Part shown: one piece after another, positions 41,883 to 52,739 of the stretch
Numbering within the stretch: the stretch's first letter is position 1
Layout of the letters: each line of letters begins with the position of its first letter
Assembly (NCBI RefSeq): GCF_946227985.1
Contig: NZ_CAMKGL010000004.1
Location: forward strand, 1-64,000
Direction: 5' to 3'
Length of the DNA stretch: 64,000 nt
Origin: Serratia quinivorans
GTDB taxonomy: Bacteria; Pseudomonadota; Gammaproteobacteria; Enterobacterales; Enterobacteriaceae
Notes under the pieces: model-generated
What the model saw: only the letters and a program-made list of their open reading frames with translations
Database searches by the model: none
What the model was told of the DNA's origin: nothing
Translations under genes and position numbers: made by a program

Positions 41883-42887
41883 CTATCGCTGCGGAAGATA
41901 ACGCAGCGGGTTTACGGATTTCCCCTTGTAACGAATTTCAAAATGCAAACGTACTGAACTGGTTCCGGTGCTACCCATGGTGGCTATTTTTTGACCCGCC
42001 TTCACTTCTTGTTGTTCCCGGACCAGCATTGTGTCGTTGTGAGCGTAGGCGCTCAGGTAATCATCATTGTGTTTGATGATGATTAGATTACCGTAACCCC
42101 GTAAAGCGTTGCCTGCGTACACTACACGACCATCGGCGGTAGCGAAGATAGGCTGCCCACGAGTCCCGGCGATATCGACACCTTTATTCCCACCTTCTGA
42201 TGAGGAAAAGTTATCAATAATCTTACCGTCAGTTGGCCATCTCCAGGTACTTACTGGGGCGCTGTTGCTGACGGTGCTGCTCACTGGTGGAGCAACGACC
42301 GGTGCGGTAACAGGGGCTGTTGCGGTAGTTGCCGCCACTGCGCCTGCTGCAGGTAACATCTTACCTACATTCTGTTTACCCGAATTATCAGAATACGCGT
42401 TAGTTGATGGAGAATCAACCGTTGCAGTTTGTATCTGAGAGGTCGATGGTGGCTTAGGAACACCGCCGCTGGTCGCGTCTGTTGCCGCCAGCATACCGCC
42501 GTTTCCGTTGGAGGAACCATTACCAAGCTGAATGCTTTGACCCACATTCAGGCTGTATGGCTCAGGGATATTATTGCGCTGGGCCAGGTCACGATAGTCG
42601 TTGCCGGTGATCCAGGCGATGTAAAACAGCGTGTCTCCGCGTTTAACCGTGTAGGTATTGCCGCTGTAGCTCCCTTTGGGGATCGAAGTGTAACTGCGGT
42701 TGTAAACAATGTGCCCTTCAGCGTTAGCCTGCGCTCCAGCGTTGCTGGATGCGGCAGCTCCGCCACCGTCCACACTACTAATAGGGGCCGATGTCGATTC
42801 AGTGTTCGTACAACCTGCCAACCACAAACTTACCATCGTACACACCGCAACCCGGCGTAATGTAATCATTGGGCTTCCCGTGCTCAT
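41883..42887 (-). CDS. nlpD: Murein hydrolase activator NlpD
   Basis: Outer-membrane lipoprotein that activates the amidase AmiC at the division site. Lipobox LAGC with Cys26, LysM peptidoglycan-binding domain (about 78-125), a low-complexity Ala/Thr/Val/Pro linker (about 130-215), and a degenerate M23/LytM domain (about 235-330) that lacks the zinc ligands (NKGVDIAG in place of HxGxD), as in E. coli NlpD. 334 residues, shorter linker than E. coli (379). Confidence 0.96.
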   Translation of the reverse strand: MSTGSPMITLRRVAVCTMVSLWLAGCTNTESTSAPISSVDGGGAAASSNAGAQANAEGHIVYNRSYTSIPKGSYSGNTYTVKRGDTLFYIAWITGNDYRDLAQRNNIPEPYSLNVGQSIQLGNGSSNGNGGMLAATDATSGGVPKPPSTSQIQTATVDSPSTNAYSDNSGKQNVGKMLPAAGAVAATTATAPVTAPVVAPPVSSTVSNSAPVSTWRWPTDGKIIDNFSSSEGGNKGVDIAGTRGQPIFATADGRVVYAGNALRGYGNLIIIKHNDDYLSAYAHNDTMLVREQQEVKAGQKIATMGSTGTSSVRLHFEIRYKGKSVNPLRYLPQR

Positions 42888-43193
42888 GCTTCCCCCATGA
42901 CAGCAATATCAGCGATATATCCAAATACCCTTTACATGGTAGCTGAGCTTTTAACATTCTCTCGATTTCTACCCTGAAAGGTGCCCACAGCCGATCCCTG
43001 AACGTCAGGAAATCTCATGCCGGAGCCTCAAAACAGCGCGCCAATGCTAACCACATTAGCGCTGCTGCACCATAAGACAACTACGCAGAAAGGCAATTGT
43101 ATTGAAAATTAGTTTTATTGAAACGTTAAAACATTAACCGGAGGTGATGAAAGTGCAACAGATTTCGTTTCCTGCCGAAAATTCAGACAATCG
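42888..43193. other. Intergenic between nlpD and pcm
   Basis: 306 bp; no gene or clear terminator seen. Confidence 0.5.
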
Positions 43194-43820
43194 CTAGGCC
43201 AGTTCACCCTTGACCAAGGGAACAAAACGCACCGCTTCGACGGTATCGATAACAAATTCGTTTCCCTGACGCCGTATGTACTTCAGAGTTTGGGCCTGCT
43301 CACCGACCGGTAACACCAGAATACCGCCGTCGTCCAACTGCTCCATCAGCGCCGGAGGGATCTCCGGCGGGGCTGCCGTGACGATGATGGCATCAAACGG
43401 CCCGCGCGATGCCCACCCCTGCCAGCCATCGCCGTGACGGGTGGAAACATTGTGAAGATCGAGTTGCTTCAGCCGCCGTTTGGCCTGCCATTGCAACCCT
43501 TTGATGCGCTCAACAGAGCAAACATGCTGCACCAGATGCGCCAGGATAGCCGTTTGATAACCGGAACCGGTGCCGATCTCCAATACCCTGGAGGTTGGCG
43601 TCAGGTTCAGCAGTTCGGTCATACGTGCAACCATATAAGGTTGGGAGATGGTTTGGCCAGAGCCAATGGGTAACGCAGTATTCTCATAAGCCTTGTGTTC
43701 AAGTGCCTCATCAACAAAACGTTCACGCGGCACCGCTTCGATCGCCTGCAGCAACCGCTCGTCCCGGATCCCCTGTTGACGCAGCTGCGTCAGCAATGTT
43801 TGCATACGCTTGTTCACCAT
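43194..43820 (-). CDS. pcm: Protein-L-isoaspartate O-methyltransferase
   Basis: Repairs isoaspartyl residues in aged proteins. 208 residues from ATG 43820 ([11 protein letters not shown]. coli 208) rather than the 10-codon longer frame. SAM-binding [15 protein letters not shown] and the [13 protein letters not shown] block are present. Overlaps the end of surE by 7 bp, as in E. coli. Confidence 0.97.
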   Translation of the reverse strand: MVNKRMQTLLTQLRQQGIRDERLLQAIEAVPRERFVDEALEHKAYENTALPIGSGQTISQPYMVARMTELLNLTPTSRVLEIGTGSGYQTAILAHLVQHVCSVERIKGLQWQAKRRLKQLDLHNVSTRHGDGWQGWASRGPFDAIIVTAAPPEIPPALMEQLDDGGILVLPVGEQAQTLKYIRRQGNEFVIDTVEAVRFVPLVKGELA

Positions 43821-44575
43821 TCCCCGCCGACCCCTGCTTTGGTTAACCACGTTTTTACCACGTCCTGGGCTGCATAGGCGGTTAAATCCACCTGCAGTGG
43901 CGTGATGGCCACATAACCCTGTTCTACCGCAGCGAAATCCGTGTCCGGCCCCGCATCAAACTTATCACCGGGCGGCCCAATCCAATAGAGATTTTGCCCA
44001 CGCGGATCTTGTTGGCAGAACACTTTGTCAGCCGGATGGCGACTGCCGCAGCGGGTCACGCGAATGCCCTTGATCTGATCCAGCGGTAAATCCGGCACGT
44101 TGATATTCAGAATTTTACCGGTTCGCAATGGCTCGCGCTGTAACGCACGCAGCACCCGACAGGTAATTGCCGCGGCGGTCGCATAATGCTGATGGCCGTT
44201 CAGCGACACGGCCAGCGCAGGCAATCCCAAATGGCGTCCTTCCATGGCAGCAGCCACGGTACCGGAATAGATAACGTCATCGCCCAGATTAGGGCCCGCA
44301 TTGATACCGGAAACCACGATATCAGGCGCAGGCTGCATCAGGGCATTCACTCCCAGATACACGCAGTCCGTCGGCGTTCCCTGCTGAACGGCGATATCTC
44401 CATTGGGCATCGTCAGGGTGCGCAATGGAGATTCCAGCGTCAGCGCATTGGAAGAACCACTGCGGTTACGATCGGGTGCTACAACTTGCACTTCGGCGAA
44501 CTCTCTCAATGCCGCCGCCAGCACCTGGATGCCCGGGGCGGTCACGCCGTCGTCATTACTCAGCAATATCCGCAT
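43814..44575 (-). CDS. surE: 5'/3'-nucleotidase SurE
   Basis: Metal-dependent survival protein E: hydrolyses nucleoside monophosphates and short polyphosphate. 253 residues, with the metal site NDDG (D8, D9) at the N-terminus, [10 protein letters not shown] and GPNLGDDV blocks. Coupled to pcm. Unlike E. coli, it is separated from truD by 269 bp with a terminator in between. Confidence 0.97.
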   Translation of the reverse strand: MRILLSNDDGVTAPGIQVLAAALREFAEVQVVAPDRNRSGSSNALTLESPLRTLTMPNGDIAVQQGTPTDCVYLGVNALMQPAPDIVVSGINAGPNLGDDVIYSGTVAAAMEGRHLGLPALAVSLNGHQHYATAAAITCRVLRALQREPLRTGKILNINVPDLPLDQIKGIRVTRCGSRHPADKVFCQQDPRGQNLYWIGPPGDKFDAGPDTDFAAVEQGYVAITPLQVDLTAYAAQDVVKTWLTKAGVGGEW

Positions 44576-44813
44576 AAAAGATTGTCTTCTTTTTTATCTC
44601 TCAATCAGAACGCCTTAAACGCGGCCTGGTAATTAAATACTCGGAATCAACGCCCAAAAGGAGGGGCTTAACCAGCAGATATTATGTTTACTCCCCCCGG
44701 CATGTCCAGTCACCAAGGGAAAAGACGATTTTTCGCGCGGCTTTCAAGCCTCGTGTTAGCACCGAAAACCGCAGTTGGGCAAACACACCTCATTACGTCG
44801 TCATGCTCCAGAC
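44576..44813. other. Intergenic between truD terminator and surE
   Basis: About 240 bp, expected to contain a promoter for surE-pcm. No gene supported. Confidence 0.5.
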
Positions 44814-44842
44814 GAAAAAAAACCTGCATAAGCAGGCTTTTT
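44814..44842. terminator. Terminator downstream of truD
   Basis: AAAAAAAACCTGC-ATAA-GCAGGCTTTTTT; on the minus strand the stem is followed by a run of eight T. A/T runs on both sides. Confidence 0.8.
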
Positions 44843-44844
44843 TA

Positions 44845-45891
44845 TTACTCACTAATATCCGCATCACCGTTGTCCTGCCGCATAATTTCGCGCACAACGC
44901 TGGTAGCGAAACTGCCGGCCGGCAGCCAAAAACGCAGTTCAACGGTGGCATCATCCCACCACTCCCACTGCATATTTTTGGGTTGTAACAACAGCGCGCG
45001 GCGGGCCGGATCAACACGTTCGCGCTTTAAAAGCGCCATCAGTTCCGGTTGCTCCAGTAAACACTGCTGTTCAAAATGTAACGCTTCACCGGCGGTACCG
45101 GGTTCGCCGTCGCCCGGTAAGGGGGCGGTAATCATCAGTTCGCCGGCATCCAGCCGCTGTTGCAGCGCTGCCAATTCTTCCGGCTGCGCAACAAACCAAC
45201 TGCCACGGCCGCTGAGCTGTAAGGCATCGCCTTCCAGCACGGTGTGTTGCTGCTGATTGGCCAAACGTCGGCTGGTAATCAGGTTAAACAACGCACTGCG
45301 GCTGGCAGAAAGATAAAAACTGCGCTTGCTGCGTTCTTTAACCCGGATCTCATCATTCGCCCAACGGCGCGCCATCACCAGGTTATTGCCGCCGCGACCA
45401 AAGCGTTGGCTGCCAAAATAGTTTGGTACGCCGCCGGTTGTAATCGCCTGCAGCCGCGGTTCGACATCCTGACGATCGGAGATATGGCGTAGAACCAGCG
45501 TGAAGGCATTGCCTTTTAGCGTGCCAATACGCATTTTGCGCAAATGGCGGGCGCTGGCCAGCACTTCACAGCCCTCCAGTGAGAACTGAGTAAAATCAGG
45601 TGTCTCTTTGCCCGGTAGATGCAGGCAGAACCATTGCTCGGTCACCGCATGACGATCTTTCAGACCCGCGTAACTGACAGAGCGAGCATGAATACCGGCA
45701 AAGCGCGCCAAATAATCGGCGACAAACTGGGTGTTACAGCCCTTCTTGCGGATGTTCACCAGCACATGTTCGCCTTCGCCATCCGGCTCAAAGCCCAGGT
45801 CTTCCACCACCACGAAATCTTCCGGGTTGGCTTTCAACACGCCGGTGCTCTGCGGCTGGCCATGCAGCCAGGTCAGGTTAGCCATATCCAT
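44845..45891 (-). CDS. truD: tRNA pseudouridine(13) synthase TruD
   Basis: 348 residues (E. coli 349). Catalytic Asp79 in [11 protein letters not shown], the [21 protein letters not shown] region and the characteristic TRUD insertion are present. Begins 3 bp after ispF, within the ftsB-ispD-ispF-truD unit. Confidence 0.97.
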   Translation of the reverse strand: MDMANLTWLHGQPQSTGVLKANPEDFVVVEDLGFEPDGEGEHVLVNIRKKGCNTQFVADYLARFAGIHARSVSYAGLKDRHAVTEQWFCLHLPGKETPDFTQFSLEGCEVLASARHLRKMRIGTLKGNAFTLVLRHISDRQDVEPRLQAITTGGVPNYFGSQRFGRGGNNLVMARRWANDEIRVKERSKRSFYLSASRSALFNLITSRRLANQQQHTVLEGDALQLSGRGSWFVAQPEELAALQQRLDAGELMITAPLPGDGEPGTAGEALHFEQQCLLEQPELMALLKRERVDPARRALLLQPKNMQWEWWDDATVELRFWLPAGSFATSVVREIMRQDNGDADISE

Positions 45892-45894
45892 GCG

Positions 45895-46368
45895 TTATTC
45901 CTTGATCAACAAGGCGACCGCTTCACAGGCAATGCCCTCGCCGCGCCCGGTGAAACCGAGCTGTTCGGTGGTGGTCGCCTTAACGTTGACGTCATCCATA
46001 TGGCACTGCAGGTCTTCCGCCAGGAAAACGCGCATTTGCGGAATATGCGGCGCCATTTTAGGTGCCTGGGCGATAATGGTGATATCCAGGTTACCCAGAC
46101 GATAGCCTTTGGCGCGAATGCGTTTCCAGGCTTCGCGCAGCAGCTCGCGGCTGTCGGCCCCTTTGAATGCCGGGTCAGTATCCGGGAACAGCTTGCCGAT
46201 ATCCCCTAACGCCGCCGCCCCCAACAGAGCATCGGTCGCCGCATGCAGCGCCACGTCACCGTCGGAGTGGGCCAGCAAACCTTTTTCATAAGGGATACGA
46301 ACGCCACCGATCACCAGCGGCCCTTCGCCACCAAATTTATGTACGTCAAAACCGTGACCGATACGCAT
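45895..46368 (-). CDS. ispF: 2-C-methyl-D-erythritol 2,4-cyclodiphosphate synthase IspF
   Basis: Fifth step of the MEP isoprenoid pathway. 157 residues; zinc ligands D8, H10 (FDVHKFG) and H42 (LHAATDAL) are present. Follows ispD by 10 bp. Confidence 0.97.
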   Translation of the reverse strand: MRIGHGFDVHKFGGEGPLVIGGVRIPYEKGLLAHSDGDVALHAATDALLGAAALGDIGKLFPDTDPAFKGADSRELLREAWKRIRAKGYRLGNLDITIIAQAPKMAPHIPQMRVFLAEDLQCHMDDVNVKATTTEQLGFTGRGEGIACEAVALLIKE

Positions 46369-46378
46369 GATGCGCTCC

Positions 46379-47086
46379 TTAATTGTCCAACTGAGTTAAG
46401 TAAAAGGCCGCCAGCGCCAAATCTTCCGGGCGCGTGACTTTAATATTGTCCGAGCGTCCGCTAACCAGCAGCGGATGATAGCCACAATGCTCAAGGGCAG
46501 AGGCCTCATCGGTGACCGTCGCACCGTCATCCATCGCACGCTGCAGGCAGAGCTTAAGCAACGCGAGCGGGAACAGTTGTGGAGTTAACGCATGCCACAG
46601 ATCCTGGCGTTCAACGGTGTGGGATATATCACTGCGACCAGGTTCCGCACGCTTCATGGTGTCACGTACCGGCGCGGCCAAAATCCCCCCCACCTCGCTG
46701 TGTTCTGTAATCGCCAGCAGGCGTTCCAGATCCTCGGCATGCAGGCAGGGTCTTGCCGCGTCGTGTACCAGCACCCATTTGGCCTCACCGGCCAGTTGCA
46801 ACCCGGCCATCACCGAATCGGCGCGTTGCTGACCACCGACGGTGACCTGCACGCGCGGATCTCGGGCAATAGGCAACTGGTGAAACTGCTGGTCATCGGG
46901 GCCGATAGCCACAATCACCTGCGGAATACGCGGATGGCGCAATAGCGCATGGATCGCATGTTCGAGAATGGTTTGGTGGCCGATGGTTAAATACTGCTTC
47001 GGGCAATCCGCCTGCATACGGCTGCCGATACCGGCAGCGGGCAGGACGGCAATCACCGGTGGAAAGGTTCCTGCGGAGTGATTCAT
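46379..47086 (-). CDS. ispD: 2-C-methyl-D-erythritol 4-phosphate cytidylyltransferase IspD
   Basis: Third step of the MEP pathway. 235 residues; nucleotide-binding [10 protein letters not shown] (near 14-23), VHDAARPC and the DEASALE block identify it. Follows ftsB by 3 bp. Confidence 0.97.
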   Translation of the reverse strand: MNHSAGTFPPVIAVLPAAGIGSRMQADCPKQYLTIGHQTILEHAIHALLRHPRIPQVIVAIGPDDQQFHQLPIARDPRVQVTVGGQQRADSVMAGLQLAGEAKWVLVHDAARPCLHAEDLERLLAITEHSEVGGILAAPVRDTMKRAEPGRSDISHTVERQDLWHALTPQLFPLALLKLCLQRAMDDGATVTDEASALEHCGYHPLLVSGRSDNIKVTRPEDLALAAFYLTQLDN

Positions 47087-47089
47087 GCG

Positions 47090-47410
47090 TTACTTTTGTA
47101 GGTTATTTTGCGAGGAGGACGCCGCGTTGCGTCTGGATTGGTCAGGAACCAGACGATAGAAAGTCTCACCGGGCTTAATCATGCTCAGTTCATTGCGCGC
47201 ACGCTCTTCGATCGCTTCCTGACCGCCGTTCAAATCGTCGATTTCGGCGAACAGCTGATCGTTACGCGCTTTCAATTTAGCATTGCTGCCCTGTTGGACC
47301 GCAACGTCATCATTGACCCGCACGTAATCGTGAACACCATTTTTGCCCAGCCACAGTGAATACTGTAACCAACCGAGCAATGCCAGCAATAACAGCGTAA
47401 GTTTTCCCAT
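47090..47410 (-). CDS. ftsB: Cell division protein FtsB
   Basis: Small bitopic divisome protein that joins FtsL and FtsQ. 106 residues: transmembrane segment 3-21 and a periplasmic coiled coil (about 28-75). First gene of the ftsB-ispD-ispF-truD unit. Confidence 0.96.
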   Translation of the reverse strand: MGKLTLLLLALLGWLQYSLWLGKNGVHDYVRVNDDVAVQQGSNAKLKARNDQLFAEIDDLNGGQEAIEERARNELSMIKPGETFYRLVPDQSRRNAASSSQNNLQK

Positions 47411-47816
47411 CTCCGCCCCCTGAAAAACCGCCTAATCATCCCACAACTTTTCGTTGGACTCCACACTGGGAACGGCATTTCACCGCCAAATTCAGAGTAG
47501 GATGAGAATTTCTTGAGTTTATAACCTAAATTCGCGCCGAAAGCGGCAAAAAAAAGCACTTTCATCCGATAAGTCACCTCTCGACCTCTCTGTATTCCCA
47601 CTTTCAGGGTTTTTATCTGTTATGCAGCAAGAAAAACTGGCTGCACCGCCGTTTCGCCAACGCTTCCGCCAATCAAAATTAAAAAGTGCATATTTAACAC
47701 TACAGAAAATTACATCATCAGGTAGGAGTTGTATTTTTATTCATTGAAGGTTATTTTTATGCACTCTTACTGCATAAATAAATCCAACGAAAAACGTTTA
47801 ATTACCGGGGATAGTG
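47411..47816. other. Intergenic between ftsB and the amino-acid ABC operon
   Basis: 406 bp carrying divergent promoters. A dyad TATGCA-N7-TGCATA (47758-47776) about 40 bp before the ABC gene, followed by AAATAAAT, resembles an operator of the ArgR type but is not a close match. No gene. Confidence 0.5.
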
Positions 47817-48587
47817 ATGTTTAAACGCTTAGTTCTGATTGGCGCCTGCCTGGCTGCCACCCTGTCGGCTTCTGCCCTGGCGGCAGAACCCACTTACGTC
47901 GTCGGCTCCGGCGGTACCTATCGTCCGTTCGAATTCGAAAACAGCAGCAAACAGCTGGAAGGCTTTGATATTGATATCATCAAGGCCGTCGCCAAGGCCG
48001 AGGGCTTCCAGGTCAAGCTGGTAAATACCCCCTGGGAAGGCATCTTTGCCACGCTGAACTCCGGCGATCGCGACATCATTATTTCCGGCATCACCATCAC
48101 CGACAAACGCAAGCAAATGGTGGATTTCTCCGCGCCTTACTTCCCGGCGGAGCAGACCATTGTGGTTCCCAAAGACTCTCAAGTAAATTCCATTGCCGCG
48201 CTGAAAGCGCTGAAAGTTGGCGTAGTGAACTCCAGCACCGGCGACATCGTGGTATCTGACGTGCTGGGTAAAAACAGCACCGCCATCAAGCGCTTCGACA
48301 ACACCCCGCTGCTGCTGCAGGAGCTGTACGAAGACGGCATCGGCGCAGCCGTAGGCGACGTTGGCGTGGCCAAGTTCTACATCAAAACCCACCCGGAAAA
48401 AGAGTTCAAATTGGTGTCAGACGCCAAATTCGAACGTCAGTATTTTGGCATTGCCGTTGCCAAAGGCAACGATGAGCTGCGCGGTAAAATCAACGCCGGC
48501 CTGAAGAAAATCATCGCCGACGGCACCTACGCCAAAATTTACCAAACCTGGTTTGACAGCAACGTGCCGACACTGCCTGCCGAATAA
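47817..48587 (+). CDS. Polar amino-acid ABC transporter, periplasmic binding protein
   Basis: 256 residues from ATG 47817 (a GTG three bases earlier is also open). Signal peptide about 1-23 (SASALA-AEP), then a type II periplasmic-binding fold of the GlnH/HisJ/ArtJ family with the family signature FEFENSSKQLEGFDIDI (near 35-50). Ligand probably a basic or polar amino acid; not decidable. First of three genes; separated from the permease by a 157-bp gap with a large palindromic repeat. Confidence 0.9.
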   Translation: MFKRLVLIGACLAATLSASALAAEPTYVVGSGGTYRPFEFENSSKQLEGFDIDIIKAVAKAEGFQVKLVNTPWEGIFATLNSGDRDIIISGITITDKRKQMVDFSAPYFPAEQTIVVPKDSQVNSIAALKALKVGVVNSSTGDIVVSDVLGKNSTAIKRFDNTPLLLQELYEDGIGAAVGDVGVAKFYIKTHPEKEFKLVSDAKFERQYFGIAVAKGNDELRGKINAGLKKIIADGTYAKIYQTWFDSNVPTLPAE

Positions 48588-48605
48588 GCCACTCTCTACA
48601 CAGGC

Positions 48606-48722
48606 GTAGCGAGCTAAGTCATATTGGGTGCGGACAGCACGCAGTCACCGGAATGGACACAACGTCCATGAGGATGACGAGTACTGCCCAATCCCAATAT
48701 GGCGACGCGCAGTAGCCTGAAC
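48606..48722. repeat. Intercistronic imperfect palindrome
   Basis: About 117 bp. The outer ends pair as CATATTGGG (48619) with CCCAATATG (near 48694), and GAGCTAAG with an inverse copy further out is less clear; inside, GGACAACG-like short arms (GGACACAACGTCC) form a second stem. The layout resembles dispersed intergenic hairpin repeats of Yersinia/Serratia genomes. It may affect the ratio of binding protein to permease. Confidence 0.6.
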
Positions 48723-48744
48723 TCGCTAAAAAAGGAACTAGAAC

Positions 48745-49509
48745 GTGAATTTCCGTTGGGAGATTATCCAGGAATATGCCCCGCTGTTTATGGAAGGCGC
48801 CTGGATGACCATCAAATGCACCATTATCTGCGTGATACTGGGCACCACCTGGGGGTTGCTCCTGGGGTTAGGCCGTCTGGCGCAAGCGCCGCACGGCATC
48901 TGGAAACCAATACTGCATTACGGCATACAGTGGCCGGTGCGCATTTATATCAGCGCCTTCCGCGGCACGCCGCTGTTCGTGCAGATCATGGTGGTGCACT
49001 TCGCCCTGGTACCGCTGTTTATCAACCCGCGTGACGGCCTGCTGGTCACCAACGGCCTGATGAGCAGTGATTTTGCCCGCGCGTTGCGCTCCGACTACGG
49101 CGCGTTTCTCTCCTGCGTGGTGGCAATTACGCTTAACGCCGGTGCCTACGTCTCGGAAATTTTCCGTGCCGGTATTCAGTCAATCGATCGCGGCCAGATG
49201 GAAGCTTCGCGCTCGCTGGGCATGAGCTACGGCAAAACCATGCGCAAAGTGATCCTGCCGCAGGCATTCCGTCGCATGCTACCGCCGCTGGGCAATAACG
49301 CCATTGCCATCGTCAAGGATTCCTCACTGGCTTCCGCCATCGGTCTGGCCGATCTGGCCTATGCCGCCCGGACGGTTTCCGGTGCCTATGCCACCTATTG
49401 GGAACCCTACCTGACCATTTCACTGGTCTATTGGGTCCTCACCTTCCTGCTTTCGCTGATGGTGCAACACATGGAAAAGAGGTTCGGGAAAAGTGATTCG
49501 CGTACATAA
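48745..49509 (+). CDS. Polar amino-acid ABC transporter permease
   Basis: 254 residues of the HisM/GlnP family, about five transmembrane helices, with the EAA loop ([24 protein letters not shown] reads across about 150-172). Start GTG 48745 with AAAGGAAC upstream. Overlaps the ATPase gene by 17 bp. Confidence 0.9.
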   Translation: MNFRWEIIQEYAPLFMEGAWMTIKCTIICVILGTTWGLLLGLGRLAQAPHGIWKPILHYGIQWPVRIYISAFRGTPLFVQIMVVHFALVPLFINPRDGLLVTNGLMSSDFARALRSDYGAFLSCVVAITLNAGAYVSEIFRAGIQSIDRGQMEASRSLGMSYGKTMRKVILPQAFRRMLPPLGNNAIAIVKDSSLASAIGLADLAYAARTVSGAYATYWEPYLTISLVYWVLTFLLSLMVQHMEKRFGKSDSRT

Positions 49510-50215
49510 CCTGCAAAAACAATTCGGCGAAAGCCACGTACTGCGTGGTATCTCCTGCGAGATCGCGGCCAATGAAGTGGTCTGCGTCATTGGCCCGTCC
49601 GGTTCCGGTAAAAGCACCTTTCTGCGCTGTATCAACGCGCTGGAGACGCTTTCCGGCGGTGAGATCCTGGTGAACGGTTTTGCCATTCACAGCCAGAAAA
49701 CCGATATCAATAAAATGCGCGAGAGCGTAGGGATGGTATTTCAACGCTTTAATCTGTTCCCGCATATGACGGTGCTGGAGAACATCATTATGGCACCGAT
49801 GGGGGTGAAAAAGCTGTCACGCGCCGACGCTATCCTGCGTGCAGAAGCGCTGTTACGCAAGGTGGGCCTGTTGGACAAGATTGATGCCTATCCCAGCAGC
49901 CTGTCCGGCGGCCAACAACAGCGGGTGGCGATTGCCCGGGCGCTGGCAATGGAGCCGAAAATCATGTTGTTCGACGAACCCACCTCAGCGCTTGATCCCG
50001 AGTTGGTCGGCGAAGTGCTGGCGGTGATGAAGTCTTTGGCACACGAAGGCATGACCATGGTAGTGGTAACCCACGAGATGGGCTTTGCCCGTGAAGTGGC
50101 CGATCGGGTGTTGTTTATCGATCAGGGGATCATTCAGGAAGAAGGCACACCGCAGCAGATTTTCAGCAATCCGACCAACCCGCGCACTCAGGCTTTTCTA
50201 AGCAAAGTTTTGTAA
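49493..50215 (+). CDS. Polar amino-acid ABC transporter ATP-binding protein
   Basis: 240 residues of the GlnQ/HisP family. Walker [10 protein letters not shown] (near 36-44), Q-loop [10 protein letters not shown], signature [15 protein letters not shown] and Walker [15 protein letters not shown]. Start GTG 49493. Last gene of the operon; terminator at 50242-50265. Confidence 0.92.
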   Translation: MIRVHNLQKQFGESHVLRGISCEIAANEVVCVIGPSGSGKSTFLRCINALETLSGGEILVNGFAIHSQKTDINKMRESVGMVFQRFNLFPHMTVLENIIMAPMGVKKLSRADAILRAEALLRKVGLLDKIDAYPSSLSGGQQQRVAIARALAMEPKIMLFDEPTSALDPELVGEVLAVMKSLAHEGMTMVVVTHEMGFAREVADRVLFIDQGIIQEEGTPQQIFSNPTNPRTQAFLSKVL

Positions 50216-50241
50216 CCTTCGGCACGGCTTTGCAATGCTTC

Positions 50242-50267
50242 GGGCGCAGGCAACTGCGCCCACTTTC
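50242..50267 (+). terminator. ABC operon terminator
   Basis: GGGCGCAG-GCAA-CTGCGCCC followed by ACTTTCT; a weak T run. Confidence 0.6.
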
Positions 50268-50585
50268 TCACCAGCCGGTCAGAAAACTGAATACCAGCCA
50301 GAACAGACACAGCACAATAGTGCCGGTCAACAGCAGCGTCAGGATCAGGCGGCCGCGCAACAGCATGCTGAGCGTGATGCCAATCAGTACCGACACCGGC
50401 ATCAGGGCCAGGAAGAACGGCCAGGTGTAGAGCAGGAAGAAAAGCGTGTTGGAACCGTAGACCACAAAGGGCACCGCGAACGCCAGCCAGTAGAAAACAA
50501 AGCCGCAGACGCCGCCCAGGAAAGAATAAGAGGGCTCCTCTTTCTCCTGGTTTGAGTCAATCAAGATAGGCGAGACATTTTGCAT
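50268..50585 (-). CDS. YgbE-family inner-membrane protein (DUF3561)
   Basis: 105 residues, three hydrophobic segments (about 24-45, 50-65, 85-103). Matches E. coli YgbE, which also lies directly downstream of cysC. Function unknown. Confidence 0.88.
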   Translation of the reverse strand: MQNVSPILIDSNQEKEEPSYSFLGGVCGFVFYWLAFAVPFVVYGSNTLFFLLYTWPFFLALMPVSVLIGITLSMLLRGRLILTLLLTGTIVLCLFWLVFSFLTGW

Positions 50586-50630
50586 AGTGTTCCCTGGTTA
50601 TTCGGCACGCTCTCCGGCGGGCTTAGCGTA

Positions 50631-50663
50631 AAAAGCGTATGGCGCAAAACGCCACACGCTTTT
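50631..50663 (-). terminator. Hairpin downstream of cysC
   Basis: AAAAGCGT-TGGCG / CGCCA-ACGCTTTT arms just past the cysC stop; probably a terminator separating cysDNC from ygbE. Confidence 0.65.
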
Positions 50664-50669
50664 CTGAAT

Positions 50670-51299
50670 TCAGGGTTTGATAATAGCCCGACCACGCAGC
50701 ACGTCTAACAATTGCGCAATCAAATTTGTTACCAATTGTTGGCCATCAAGGTGAATATCCGGCCGTTGCGGGGCCTCGTAAACCGAATCAATTCCGGTGA
50801 AATTGCGCAGTTCCCCGGCCCGGGCTTTTTTGTACAATCCCTTCGGATCGCGCTGCTCGCAAATCGCCAGCGGCGTGTCGACAAACACCTCGATAAAGCG
50901 CTCTTCATCAAGCAGTTCGCGCACCATCTGCCGCTCTGCCCGGTGCGGTGAAATAAACGCGGTGAGCACCACCAGCCCGGCATCTACCATCAGTTTGGAC
51001 ACTTCACCCACACGGCGAATATTCTCGCGCCGATCGTCGTCGGAGAAGCCCAGATCGCGGCACAGACCGTGACGCACGTTATCGCCATCCAGCAAATAGG
51101 TACTGACACCAAGGGCGTGCAGTGCCTGCTCCAGCGCACCGGCAACGGTGGATTTGCCCGAGCCGGACAGCCCGGTAAACCACAGCACCACGCCTTTATG
51201 GCCATTACGGGCTTCGCGATCCGCACGCGCTACCGCATGCGGATGCCAGACCACGTTGTCATCATCCGGCCCGGTTGATCGTTGCTCTACGTCGACCAC
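50670..51299 (-). CDS. cysC: Adenylylsulfate kinase CysC
   Basis: Phosphorylates APS to PAPS. 209 residues; P-loop GLSGSGKST (near 43-51) and the phospho-acceptor serine region [10 protein letters not shown]. Starts one base after the cysN stop. Part of the cysG-cysD-cysN-cysC unit. Confidence 0.97.
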   Translation of the reverse strand: MVDVEQRSTGPDDDNVVWHPHAVARADREARNGHKGVVLWFTGLSGSGKSTVAGALEQALHALGVSTYLLDGDNVRHGLCRDLGFSDDDRRENIRRVGEVSKLMVDAGLVVLTAFISPHRAERQMVRELLDEERFIEVFVDTPLAICEQRDPKGLYKKARAGELRNFTGIDSVYEAPQRPDIHLDGQQLVTNLIAQLLDVLRGRAIIKP

Positions 51300-51300
51300 G

Positions 51301-52728
51301 TTATTTGCCCCCGTTCAGGTCGCGTGCGCCCCAATGCGGGAAGTGTTTACGCACCAGGGCATTCAGTTCCAGCTCGAATGCGCTGAAGTCACCAGTGGCT
51401 GCCTGAGCGTCCTGCAAGGTTTCGCGGATCAGCCCAGCGCCGACCGTGACATTGCTCAGGCGATCGATAAAGATAAATCCGCCGATGTCATGATTCCGCT
51501 GATAGCTGTCCAGCACCAGCGGTTCGTCAAAGGTCAGCTCCACCAGGCCAATGCCGTTCAGCGGCAAGGTATCCGCCTGATGCTGGGCCAGTGAGTTGAT
51601 TTCAACCTGGTGGCGAATGCCTTCCACTCGTGCACGAGTCTTTTTGCCAGCGACCTTGATGTCGTAGCTCTGCCCCGGTAGCAGCGGCTTCTCAGCCATC
51701 CACACCACGTCCACCAGTGCGCTTTGCGCCGCCTGCAGGATTTCCCCGGCATCGACCAGCAAATCGCCGCGGCTGATGTCCACTTCATCCTTCAACACCA
51801 AGGTTATCGCCTCACCCGGTACCGCTTCCTGCAAATCACCATCAAAGGTGACAATACGTGCAACGGTGGATTCCACACCAGAAGGCAACACCTTCACACG
51901 TTGACCCACGCGCACGACACCGGCCGACAGGGTGCCTGCATAGCCACGGAAATCCAGGTTCGGACGGTTAACATATTGCACCGGGAAGCGCAGCGGTTGC
52001 GTTTCACGCTCGCTGACAACATCCACGCTTTCCAATACCTGCAGCAACGTAGGACCGTTGTACCAAGGCATATGGGTGCTTTCGCCAGCCACGTTATCGC
52101 CGTCCAGAGCCGACAGCGGGACAAACTTGATATCCAGATCCTTTGGCAACTGCTGAGCGAAGGTCAGATAATCCTGCTTGAACTGCTCGAATACCGACTC
52201 TTTGTAATCCACCAGATCCATCTTGTTGACCGCCACAACCAAATGGCGAATGCCCAGCAGCGTAGCAATAAAGCTGTGTCGGCGGGTTTGATCCAGCACC
52301 CCTTTACGCGCGTCAATCAGCAGAATTGCCAGATCGCAGGTGGAGGCACCGGTCGCCATATTGCGGGTGTACTGCTCATGCCCTGGGGTGTCGGCGATAA
52401 TAAATTTGCGCTTTTCAGTCGAGAAATAGCGATAGGCCACGTCAATGGTAATGCCCTGCTCGCGCTCAGCCTGCAGGCCGTCGACCAGCAATGCCAGGTC
52501 GAGCTTTTCACCCTGGGTGCCAATGCGCTTGCTGTCACTGTGCAGCGTAGACAGCTGATCTTCGTAGATCTGGCGGGTATCGTGCAGCAGGCGACCGATC
52601 AAAGTACTTTTACCGTCATCGACGCTGCCGCAGGTCAGGAACCGTAACAGACTTTTATGTTGCTGCGCGTGCAGGTAGGACTCGACCCCGCCCTGCTCAG
52701 CGATTTGTTGTGCAATTGCGTTGTTCAT
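51301..52728 (-). CDS. cysN: Sulfate adenylyltransferase subunit 1 CysN
   Basis: GTPase subunit whose GTP hydrolysis drives APS formation by CysD. 475 residues; G1 [10 protein letters not shown]3 DTPGHEQY, G4 NKMD, G5 SAL in order, then EF-Tu-like beta-barrel domains. Follows cysD by 11 bp. Confidence 0.97.
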   Translation of the reverse strand: MNNAIAQQIAEQGGVESYLHAQQHKSLLRFLTCGSVDDGKSTLIGRLLHDTRQIYEDQLSTLHSDSKRIGTQGEKLDLALLVDGLQAEREQGITIDVAYRYFSTEKRKFIIADTPGHEQYTRNMATGASTCDLAILLIDARKGVLDQTRRHSFIATLLGIRHLVVAVNKMDLVDYKESVFEQFKQDYLTFAQQLPKDLDIKFVPLSALDGDNVAGESTHMPWYNGPTLLQVLESVDVVSERETQPLRFPVQYVNRPNLDFRGYAGTLSAGVVRVGQRVKVLPSGVESTVARIVTFDGDLQEAVPGEAITLVLKDEVDISRGDLLVDAGEILQAAQSALVDVVWMAEKPLLPGQSYDIKVAGKKTRARVEGIRHQVEINSLAQHQADTLPLNGIGLVELTFDEPLVLDSYQRNHDIGGFIFIDRLSNVTVGAGLIRETLQDAQAATGDFSAFELELNALVRKHFPHWGARDLNGGK

Positions 52729-52739
52729 CTGGCGGCTCC

